From assembly GCA_964608405.1 (NCBI GenBank), contig CAZSNC010000012.1:1-20890 (forward strand): DNA of 20,890 nt, read 5' to 3'. This DNA is from GWB1-38-13 sp964608405. GTDB lineage: Bacteria; Patescibacteriota; Microgenomatia; UBA8517. Below, in pieces: positions 8,598 through 15,306 of the stretch (position 1 is the first letter of the stretch; each line of letters starts with the position of its first letter). Made by a program: the position numbers and the translations under genes. The notes under the pieces were generated by a model. The model was not told where the DNA came from and did no database searches. It saw nothing but the letters and a program-made list of their open reading frames with translations.

Positions 8598-10462
8598 AAG
8601 TAAGCATTGTGCCAGAGCTCCAGCGACAGAAGCGACCAAAGTCTTGGACCGAAATCATTATCTTTTGAGTGTTTTGAAAGCATTTCCTTGATGTAGGATT
8701 CATTAAAGATTTGTAATACGAATGAATTTTTATTAAGAAGAATCGATTTTGAATATTCATTTAATGATCCTTCAAACCACTGATCCAGAGGAATGGTAAA
8801 ACCAATCTTTCTTCTGTAAACGTTTTCATCCGGCACGATGTCTTTAATCGCATTTTTGAGGATATGTTTGTAATCCCCTCCTGCGAATTTATTGTCAAAC
8901 GGTATCTTACAGGCAAACTCGATTAATTCCTGGTCCAGAAAGGGGGATCTTGCTTCAAGGCCTACCGCCATACTGGCGATATCGACTTTTACCAGCAAGT
9001 CCTCGGGCAGATATCGTGTGAGATCCCAGTATAGTGCCTTATCACGCGGGTCCACTCCGTCAAGGCTGTCGAATACTTTCTGAATCTCTTGGAAAGTCTT
9101 TCTTCCAGTAAGATCCGTCTTTTTCATTTTTCTAAATTCCCCTTCTTCAAAATATTGAATATATGAGCCATACCTTGCCCAAATGGGAAGTTTTGCTTTG
9201 TTAAGGAATTTGGCGTATTTAATCAATTTTTTATTTTTTGTCATTTCTGCAAAGAGGTTGCTTATAGACGACAGGGGTGTTTTAAAAGGAGAAAGGTATT
9301 TATCAATAAGATAATCTCTTTGAACCCTTTGGTATCGTTCATAACCGACAAAATTCTCATCGCCACCGTCTCCGTTTAGAATCACCGTAACGTGCTTTTT
9401 GGCAAGTTTGCTTACCATGTATGTGAGAACACTGCTGGCATCGGCATATGGTTCCTCGTACATTCTTGCCAAATCTGGCAGAATCTCAATATTTTCCGGT
9501 TCAGCGATAAGTGTGTGATGGTTGGTGTGGTAGAGTTGAGAAATATTTTCAGCATATTTTGATTCATCCAAATTTTTGTCTTTAAAGCTGATTGTAAAAG
9601 TGTTTACTGGTTTTGTAGTGTTTTGTGCCATCAAAGCTACAACCGTACTCGAATCTATTCCACCTGATAAAAACGCTCCAATAGGAACGTCAGAAATCAT
9701 TCGGAGTCCTACCGATTCTCGTAATTTTGCGAGGATAGATTTCTGCCAGTCACTTTCGGAGAGATCAAGTTTTTCGCGGTAATCGGGGCTCCAGTACTTA
9801 ACTTTTTTCAGGTCCTTACTTTTCAAGTCTAAGATAAGATAACTTCCCGGCTCGAGTTTATGGATATTAAGAAATCCTGTCTTTGGAGAGGTGATGTAAC
9901 CATATGTGAGATATTCGCCTATGGCATCCCAATCGACTTCTTTCTTGACTTCTTTCTGGGTGAGAATTGCCTTAAGCTCTGAAGCAAAAATAAAAACCCT
10001 GTTATCAAAGAAGTATTTAAGAGGTTTCTTACCTATACGATCTCTTGCAATAAACAAGATCTGGTTATGTTTGTCGTAGATCGCGAAGGTAAACATTCCG
10101 CGCATGTGTTTTAAACAGTCGAATTTGTACTTGTCGTAAAGCGCCAGAATCACTTCGGTATCGGTGTTGCTTTTAAATTTTGCCCCCTCGCGTGTGAGGT
10201 TTTTTCTTTCTTCTTTGAAATTATAAATCTCACCGTTAAAGGTGATGATGTATTTGTTTTTGTAACTCATCGGCATGTGTCCGTTTTGGGAAAGGTCGAT
10301 TATGGATAGTCTTTGATTGCCAATGCCGACCTTTTCATCGGCGGATATAAATACGCCGCTGTCATCGGGTCCCCGATGGGCAATCTTTTCATTCATCGAC
10401 TTGATGTCAAAGTAATCAATTTTGTTGGAGTCAAGATAAACCTTACCCGATATACCGCACAT
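8594..10462 (-). CDS. asnB: Asparagine synthase (glutamine-hydrolysing) type amidotransferase
   Basis: A 622-residue enzyme of full length. The N-terminal class II glutaminase domain starts with MCGISG, so Cys2 becomes the N-terminal nucleophile after Met removal; QRLSIID (50-56), NGEIYN (76-81) and TDTE (100-103) are the expected glutamine-site motifs. The C-terminal synthase domain has the PP-loop FLSGGIDSS (264-272) that binds ATP, a downstream GDGGDENFVGYERY motif and EARSPFLD. All key residues look intact, so ammonia should come from glutamine. It may make asparagine, or, as WbpS-type enzymes in O-antigen loci do, amidate a uronic acid in the glycan; the locus favours the latter but does not prove it. 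It is transcribed alone against its neighbours from its own promoter. The symbol reflects family, not proven substrate. Confidence 0.9.
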   Translation of the reverse strand: MCGISGKVYLDSNKIDYFDIKSMNEKIAHRGPDDSGVFISADEKVGIGNQRLSIIDLSQNGHMPMSYKNKYIITFNGEIYNFKEERKNLTREGAKFKSNTDTEVILALYDKYKFDCLKHMRGMFTFAIYDKHNQILFIARDRIGKKPLKYFFDNRVFIFASELKAILTQKEVKKEVDWDAIGEYLTYGYITSPKTGFLNIHKLEPGSYLILDLKSKDLKKVKYWSPDYREKLDLSESDWQKSILAKLRESVGLRMISDVPIGAFLSGGIDSSTVVALMAQNTTKPVNTFTISFKDKNLDESKYAENISQLYHTNHHTLIAEPENIEILPDLARMYEEPYADASSVLTYMVSKLAKKHVTVILNGDGGDENFVGYERYQRVQRDYLIDKYLSPFKTPLSSISNLFAEMTKNKKLIKYAKFLNKAKLPIWARYGSYIQYFEEGEFRKMKKTDLTGRKTFQEIQKVFDSLDGVDPRDKALYWDLTRYLPEDLLVKVDIASMAVGLEARSPFLDQELIEFACKIPFDNKFAGGDYKHILKNAIKDIVPDENVYRRKIGFTIPLDQWFEGSLNEYSKSILLNKNSFVLQIFNESYIKEMLSKHSKDNDFGPRLWSLLSLELWHNAYF

Positions 10463-10470
10463 ATATCTAA

Positions 10471-10476
10471 ATTATA
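10471..10476 (-). promoter_or_regulatory. -10 box (TATAAT, minus strand) of the amidotransferase gene
   Basis: A perfect TATAAT on the minus strand ends eight bases before the ATG at 10462. The short gap (TTAGATAT) has no Shine-Dalgarno sequence, so the transcript is probably leaderless or nearly so. A clear -35 is not seen. Confidence 0.5.
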
Positions 10477-10553
10477 CAATGATTTTTTACTCACAAATTC
10501 AATAGATTTGAGAGTACTGATACACGTTATACAATTTACCACTGTGATTCATA

Positions 10554-10559
10554 TATAAT
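10554..10559 (+). promoter_or_regulatory. -10 box (TATAAT) of the methyltransferase/DPM1-like operon
   Basis: A perfect TATAAT ends eight bases before the ATG at 10568. It overlaps an in-frame TTG at 10559, which therefore cannot be the real start. Together with the box at 10471 it makes 10463-10567 a divergent promoter region, AT-rich and otherwise without a recognisable operator. Confidence 0.5.
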
Positions 10560-10567
10560 TGTCATAT

Positions 10568-11245
10568 ATGGATTTAGTTGGCGAGAGAACTTTGCAAGTG
10601 ATGAAAAAAGCCAAATGGTACAATCCCTGGCTATTGTCTTTTTTTGCCGGCCACTTGGGTAAGGAAATACTCGATGTCGGCGGAGGCATTGGAAACTTTA
10701 CAAAGCTTTTAGGGACTTACGGAAAAGTAACATCAATTGATATCCAAAAAAAATATTACGCTAAAGTCAAATCTTCCGATAAGGATTTTGGATATGGAGA
10801 CATCGAGAAAGGTGAATATTTCTTCAATAACAAATTGTTTGACTCGATAATATGCCTTAATGTTCTGGAACATATAGAAAATGATGAAAGAGCACTATCC
10901 AATATTTATCGTTTACTGAAAAAGGACGGTTCGGCAATCATTTTAGTACCAGCCGGAAAGTTGCTTTACAGTAAATATGATAAACTCCTTGGACACTTCC
11001 GCAGGTATAATTGCCGAGAACTTAAAGAAAAAGCTGTAAAAGCCGGATTTAAAATCAGTGAGGTCAGATATCTTAACTGGTGGGGGGGCTTGGGATGGTT
11101 TGTCTTTTTAAAAGTCTTGAAGAAAAGTGAGTTCCCTGAGAAAGAGGTCGGTATTTTTGATATATTAGGGAAGTATTTTCTTTGGGTTGAAAAGTATATA
11201 AAGATGCCGTTTGGACTGTCCGTTTTAATAATTTTAGAAAAATGA
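10568..11245 (+). CDS. Class I SAM-dependent methyltransferase
   Basis: A 225-residue Rossmann-fold enzyme. Motif I is ILDVGGGIGNFT (34-45), with SIDIQ (56-60) as the acidic strand end and NVLEHI (98-103) as motif IV. A later FRRYN stretch and a Trp-rich WWGGLGW segment are seen in many methyltransferases encoded beside GT2 enzymes. I chose the ATG at 10568; an in-frame TTG at 10559 overlaps the -10 box. It overlaps the following DPM1-like gene by four bases (ATGA), which suggests coupled translation and a shared pathway. The substrate is unknown; a polyprenyl-linked sugar or glycan is an inference from context. Confidence 0.85.
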   Translation: MDLVGERTLQVMKKAKWYNPWLLSFFAGHLGKEILDVGGGIGNFTKLLGTYGKVTSIDIQKKYYAKVKSSDKDFGYGDIEKGEYFFNNKLFDSIICLNVLEHIENDERALSNIYRLLKKDGSAIILVPAGKLLYSKYDKLLGHFRRYNCRELKEKAVKAGFKISEVRYLNWWGGLGWFVFLKVLKKSEFPEKEVGIFDILGKYFLWVEKYIKMPFGLSVLIILEK

Positions 11246-11967
11246 AATTATCAATTATTGTACCTGTATACAACGAGGAGGCGACGATTAATGAAATTCT
11301 CCAGAAAGTGGTCGCCGCTTCTCTTCCGAAAAAAGTTCAAAAAGAAATAATCATTGTCGATGACGCTTCAAAAGATAACTCTTACATGAAAGCTCTGAAT
11401 TTCAAACAGGGGCATGAAGGCACTCTGACGATAAAAATAATAAAACACAACACCAACAAAGGTAAGGGCACTGCAGTGGTTGACGGAATTAATTTATCAT
11501 CAGGGGATTTAGTTGTCATTCAGGATGCGGATTTGGAATATGATCCCAACGACTATGTTAAGTTAATCGATCCACTTTTAACCGGAAAGGCAGATGTCGT
11601 CTATGGAACAAGACTCAAAAACTACCCGCTTCGATTGTTTGGTGAAAAACGTACACCGCTGGTTTTACACTATTTGGGAAATAAATTTCTAACACTTGTA
11701 ACCGAAATCCTGTATCAGAAAAAAGTAAGCGATATGGAAACTTGTTACAAAATGTTTAAGAAAGATGTTTTGAAGGATATCAAAATAAAAGCAAAGAGAT
11801 TTGATTTTGAACCGGAATTTACAGCAAAAGTGCTGAAGCGGGGATATAAGATTTATGAGGTTCCGATTAGGGTAAAACCTAGAGGTTACGATGAAGGGAA
11901 AAAAATATCATGGAGAGACGGATTCACTGCCATCTGGACACTTATTAAATACCGTTTTGTGGATTAG
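11242..11967 (+). CDS. DPM1-like GT2, polyprenyl-phosphate sugar synthase
   Basis: A 241-residue GT-A enzyme. VPVYNEE (7-13), IIVDDASKD (37-45), the metal-binding DADLEY (95-100) and METCYK (165-170) before an RFDFEPE stretch (186-192) are the hallmarks of the DPM1/dolichol-phosphate mannosyltransferase-like branch of GT2. It lacks the C-terminal membrane or GtrA domain found in some relatives, so it is likely a soluble or peripheral enzyme on the cytoplasmic face. Expected reaction: nucleotide-sugar plus polyprenyl phosphate gives polyprenyl-phosphate sugar, the donor used by GT-C enzymes. This matches the five GT-C genes in the window. It is translationally overlapped with the methyltransferase before it and ends in a hairpin. 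Confidence 0.85.
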   Translation: MKLSIIVPVYNEEATINEILQKVVAASLPKKVQKEIIIVDDASKDNSYMKALNFKQGHEGTLTIKIIKHNTNKGKGTAVVDGINLSSGDLVVIQDADLEYDPNDYVKLIDPLLTGKADVVYGTRLKNYPLRLFGEKRTPLVLHYLGNKFLTLVTEILYQKKVSDMETCYKMFKKDVLKDIKIKAKRFDFEPEFTAKVLKRGYKIYEVPIRVKPRGYDEGKKISWRDGFTAIWTLIKYRFVD

Positions 11968-11985
11968 AAGGCAATTTTTGCCTTC
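11967..11985 (+). terminator. Perfect 8-bp hairpin at the end of the DPM1-like gene
   Basis: GAAGGCAA and TTGCCTTC pair perfectly around a TTT loop. The hairpin begins on the last base of the TAG stop. No T-run follows directly (ACCCTCCCGC), so it may be a weak or factor-assisted terminator, or an mRNA 3'-end stabiliser. It separates two operons, just before the next -10 box. Confidence 0.45.
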
Positions 11986-12012
11986 ACCCTCCCGCTTGTC
12001 GGCTCTTTTGTC

Positions 12013-12018
12013 TATAAT
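12013..12018 (+). promoter_or_regulatory. -10 box (TATAAT) of the long glycosyltransferase operon
   Basis: A perfect TATAAT ends only six bases before the ATG at 12025. A start site seven bases after the box would be the A of the ATG itself, the textbook geometry of a leaderless mRNA. No -35 is recognisable. Confidence 0.55.
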
Positions 12019-12024
12019 ATAAGC

Positions 12025-13101
12025 ATGAATATTGCGATTCTGTCTTTTTATTCGGGAATTAACAATCGCGGAGTTGAAAGATGGGTCAGCGAACTTGCCT
12101 TTCGCCTTGCAAAAAAGCACAAAGTTACTGTTTTTCAAAACAGTTCTTCAGAAACGGATAGGTACTGTGAACGTATAACGGCTGGTATTGATTATCATGA
12201 ACCAAAAAGACCGGCAGGCTGGTTGGCAAAACATTTGTTCGTTGATTATAAAAGTTTGGCAGTTTTCAGATTTAACCTGAAAATATTTAAAAAACTCTTT
12301 GGTGGGAATTTTGATGTTGTTATTCCAACCGATGGTGGGTGGGAGAGTGCAATTGTGAGGATCATAACCTGGTTAAAAGGTTGGAAGATGGTAATTGTCG
12401 GACATGCTGGTATAGGTTGGGATGACGCTAATAACCTCTGGAGTTTTCCCGATGTTTTTGTTGCCATCTCCTCTTATGCAAAAGATTGGGCGCGGAGGGT
12501 TAATCCTTTTGTCAAAATCGAATATATTCCGGACGCGGTTGATCTTAATAAATTTAAACCGGATGGCGGCAAATTGACGCTTCCATTAAAAAAACCTGTT
12601 GTTCTTTGTGTTGGGGCGTTTGAAGAAGGTAAACAACAAGACTTGATTATCAAAGCCGTAGCCAAATTAAAAGACTTCAGTTTGCTTCTGGTGGGGAACG
12701 GCCCCTTGAGAGATCAACTACAGGAGACCGGAGATAAATTATTGGGAAGTACGTTCAAAATTCAAGCATTTGATTTTGAAAAGATGCCTCAAGTGTACAG
12801 GTCGTGCGATTTATTTGTCTCAGCTTCGACACGACATTATTCTTTTGAAATGGTTTTATTAGAAGCGATGGCTTCGGGGCTTCCTGTTGTTGCAAATAAT
12901 GACCCGATTCGCCGTGAGATTGTAGGGGGCTCCGGAATTTTTGCAGACCCGACCGATGTTGTAGAGTTTTCGGGTACTATAAAAGAAGCGGCTTTACAAA
13001 AATGGGGCGGAAAACCTCTTAAACAAGCAGAGAAATTTTCCTGGGAGAGGGTCTACAAAAGATATGAAGACTTATTTTTGTCTCTGCTGACAGACAAATA
13101 A
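12025..13101 (+). CDS. GT4 family glycosyltransferase (GT-B fold)
   Basis: A 358-residue two-domain enzyme. The N-terminal half starts MNIAILSFY and includes GGWES near 104-108 and VGHAGIGW near 125-132. The C-terminal half carries VLCVGAFEEGKQQ (193-205) and LLLVGNGPL (220-228), as in the Glycos_transf_1 domain. The usual E-x7-E nucleotide-sugar motif is altered: the second Glu is present (E280, in LLEAMASG), but the position of the first is Tyr272 (HYSFEMVLLE). That could change donor handling or simply mark a subgroup. It opens the long operon through a probable leaderless start and is followed eight bases later by a WaaE-like GT2. Confidence 0.83.
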   Translation: MNIAILSFYSGINNRGVERWVSELAFRLAKKHKVTVFQNSSSETDRYCERITAGIDYHEPKRPAGWLAKHLFVDYKSLAVFRFNLKIFKKLFGGNFDVVIPTDGGWESAIVRIITWLKGWKMVIVGHAGIGWDDANNLWSFPDVFVAISSYAKDWARRVNPFVKIEYIPDAVDLNKFKPDGGKLTLPLKKPVVLCVGAFEEGKQQDLIIKAVAKLKDFSLLLVGNGPLRDQLQETGDKLLGSTFKIQAFDFEKMPQVYRSCDLFVSASTRHYSFEMVLLEAMASGLPVVANNDPIRREIVGGSGIFADPTDVVEFSGTIKEAALQKWGGKPLKQAEKFSWERVYKRYEDLFLSLLTDK

Positions 13102-13109
13102 TTTAATAT

Positions 13110-13859
13110 ATGTTATCGGTTACAATAATTACATTAGACGAGGAAAAAGATTTACCGAAATGCCTTGAATCGGTTAAAGATCTTGCCGACGAGATTGTTG
13201 TTGTTGATAGCGGAAGTACGGACAAAACAGTTGAAATTGCCAGAAAATTTGCTGCAGAAGTATTTGTTCGAAAGTTTGACAATTACTCCAATCAGAAAAA
13301 TTTTGCGGCTAATATGGCCAAGGGCGATTGGATCCTGTCGGTTGATGCCGATGAGGAAATAGAACCGGCTTTAGCTAATGAAATAAAATTAAAGCTTCGG
13401 GATATAAAAAACGGGATTAACGGCTTTTCCATTCCCCGAAAGAATATTATTTTGGGGAAATTTATCAGGTATACGAGGTGGCAGCCGGAGCTGGATAGAC
13501 ACATATGGCTTTGGAAAAAAGATGCCGGTAAGTGGGTTAATGAAGTCCACGAAGAAGTGCTGGTTGAAGGAAAAGTAGAAAAGTTAAAAAATGCAAAAAT
13601 CCACAAGCAGTACAAGAGCGTTGAAGAGTTTTTCCAGATGATGGTGAGATACTCTCAATTTGATGCGGAGGAGAGGGTCGGAAAAGGGATTCATTTTTCG
13701 TATTTAAGACTGTTTTTCGATCCAATTTATAACTTTTTGGTGAGGTATTTTTACCGGCTGGGATTTTTGGACGGGTGGCGAGGCTTTGTACTTTCATATC
13801 TGATGGCAGTTTACCATCTTATTGTCTGGGTTAAGATTTGGGAGAAAGACAGGAAGTAA
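13110..13859 (+). CDS. WaaE/KdtX-like GT2 glycosyltransferase
   Basis: A 249-residue GT2 enzyme resembling WaaE (lipopolysaccharide core glucosyltransferase) along its whole length. VVDSGSTDKT (31-40) is the nucleotide-sugar site and SVDADEE (77-83) the metal-binding D-x-D. GFSIPRKN (105-112) and KWVNEVHEEV (141-150) match the acceptor-side pattern of this family. The C-terminal hydrophobic and aromatic stretch (about 205-245) may attach it to the membrane. The start has no Shine-Dalgarno sequence (AATATATG). Role: cytoplasmic addition of a hexose to a lipid-linked glycan, by family analogy; the sugar is not known. An LPS core is unlikely if the host is a CPR bacterium. Confidence 0.85.
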   Translation: MLSVTIITLDEEKDLPKCLESVKDLADEIVVVDSGSTDKTVEIARKFAAEVFVRKFDNYSNQKNFAANMAKGDWILSVDADEEIEPALANEIKLKLRDIKNGINGFSIPRKNIILGKFIRYTRWQPELDRHIWLWKKDAGKWVNEVHEEVLVEGKVEKLKNAKIHKQYKSVEEFFQMMVRYSQFDAEERVGKGIHFSYLRLFFDPIYNFLVRYFYRLGFLDGWRGFVLSYLMAVYHLIVWVKIWEKDRK

Positions 13860-13871
13860 CCTTTTAATAAA

Positions 13872-15302
13872 ATGATCTATTTGGTTCTTATACTTGGGTT
13901 AATATTAAGACTCATTTCTGTTAATCAATCACTTTGGCTTGATGAGGCAATAGGTGCTTTGGCGGTAAAGAATCTTTCATACTACGACCTAATTACAAGT
14001 TTTTTAACCGTCGACAATCACCCCCCGCTTTACTACCTGTTGTTGAAACACTGGAGCGGTATTTTTGGATACTCGGAAATTGCTTTAAGAGCCCCGTCAA
14101 TAATTTTCGGTCTGGGTACAATTTATTTTGTTTACCTTATCGGGAGAAAAATATTCGATTCGGAAAAAGCCGGATTGATAGCCGCAGCCTTACTTTCAAC
14201 ATCACAACTTCATGTCTATTATTCACAGGAGGCCAGGATGTACTCGATGGCAGCTTTTTTGGCAGTAGCTGCCTTTTACTGTTTTTTGTTTTTACTTGGG
14301 GATAGGCAAAAGTTTAAGCATTGGTTTTTCTTTTCTCTTTCGACTACTGCTTTGGTATTTACCGATTACATGCCCGTTTTTCTGTTGCCGGTATTTTTTG
14401 TAATCCCTCTTTTTAAGAAAAAAAACAAAAGCTGGTGGATAAGCTACGCTTTTTTGTTTTTACCGCTTCTTGTCTTTGAGCTGATTTGGCTTCCTGTTTT
14501 TGAAAAACAGTCATTGGGTGGAAAGTGGCTGATGGACACCCTCCCCGGTTGGAAGGAATTGGCAGGTGGTGCGACCTTTAAGCAACTTGTACTTTTGTGG
14601 ATGAAATTTACCTTGGGCAGAATCTCACTTGCGAATAAAGGCGTCTTTTATGTAATAAGCGCTTTAGTTTCCATCCCGTTTGCACTTTTAATATCGAGAT
14701 CTTTTAAATTTATTAAAAAATTTAAAGAGGTTTTTATCTGGTTGCTTTTGCCAATTACTGTTTCGTACGTCGCATCGGTATTTTTTCCGGCATTTATCTA
14801 CTTTAGGCTACTTTTTATTCTCGCTGCATTTTACCTGGTGCTAACCCTTGGAGGGATGGTTAACGCCAGTAGAAAATGGAGTGCGCTTATTGCACTTATT
14901 ATACTTATAAATATTGCGTCCTGTATTTTTTATTACACGGACAAATTCCAAAAAAGAGAAATGTGGAAGGGTGCCGTAGCCTATGTTGAAAATAGAGTTA
15001 CTGATAATGAAATAGTTCTTTTTTCCTACCCGGAACCATTTGCACCTTACCGTTGGTATGAGAAAAAAGAGGACTTGTCATTTGGTGCTACGGATTCAAT
15101 TAAAGCCGGCAATATCGAAACTTCTATTAAGACAAAAAAGCTAATCACAGGCGTTTCGGGGATATATTATTTTGAGTATCTTAATGACCTTTCTGATCCG
15201 GAAAGGGTTGTAATGGGTACGATTGAGGAAAACGGCTTTTTCGAAAAAGAAGTAATTGGAGATTTTAATGGGGTAGGATTGATATATCATTTTGTCAGAT
15301 GA
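13872..15302 (+). CDS. GT-C membrane glycosyltransferase (GT39/PMT_2-like)
   Basis: A 476-residue polytopic protein and a clear PMT_2 family member. SLWLDEAIG (20-28) holds the Asp-Glu pair D24/E25 in the first outer loop; NHPPLYY (49-55) and YYSQEARMY (116-124) are the other signature motifs. About ten membrane helices run to near residue 356; a soluble tail of about 120 residues begins with KREMWKGAVAY, a sequence seen at this place in many family members. Expected role: outer-face transfer of a sugar from a polyprenyl-phosphate carrier. The first helix starts immediately after Met, with no cytoplasmic extension. Twelve bases separate it from the WaaE-like gene and four from the next GT-C gene. 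Confidence 0.87.
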   Translation: MIYLVLILGLILRLISVNQSLWLDEAIGALAVKNLSYYDLITSFLTVDNHPPLYYLLLKHWSGIFGYSEIALRAPSIIFGLGTIYFVYLIGRKIFDSEKAGLIAAALLSTSQLHVYYSQEARMYSMAAFLAVAAFYCFLFLLGDRQKFKHWFFFSLSTTALVFTDYMPVFLLPVFFVIPLFKKKNKSWWISYAFLFLPLLVFELIWLPVFEKQSLGGKWLMDTLPGWKELAGGATFKQLVLLWMKFTLGRISLANKGVFYVISALVSIPFALLISRSFKFIKKFKEVFIWLLLPITVSYVASVFFPAFIYFRLLFILAAFYLVLTLGGMVNASRKWSALIALIILINIASCIFYYTDKFQKREMWKGAVAYVENRVTDNEIVLFSYPEPFAPYRWYEKKEDLSFGATDSIKAGNIETSIKTKKLITGVSGIYYFEYLNDLSDPERVVMGTIEENGFFEKEVIGDFNGVGLIYHFVR

Positions 15303-15306
15303 GGGT

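Noticed and set aside
10313..10558. Plus-strand 81-codon open frame reaching into the divergent spacer
   Set aside because: It is mostly antisense to the conserved N-terminus of the AsnB-type enzyme, and it runs across both promoter boxes.
1272..12024. Bacteroidetes-type promoters (TAnnTTTG with an upstream TTTG), which would also explain missing Shine-Dalgarno sites
   Set aside because: The boxes are perfect TATAAT at 1301, 5678, 10554 and 12013 and none is followed by TTTG, so the Bacteroidetes pattern does not fit.
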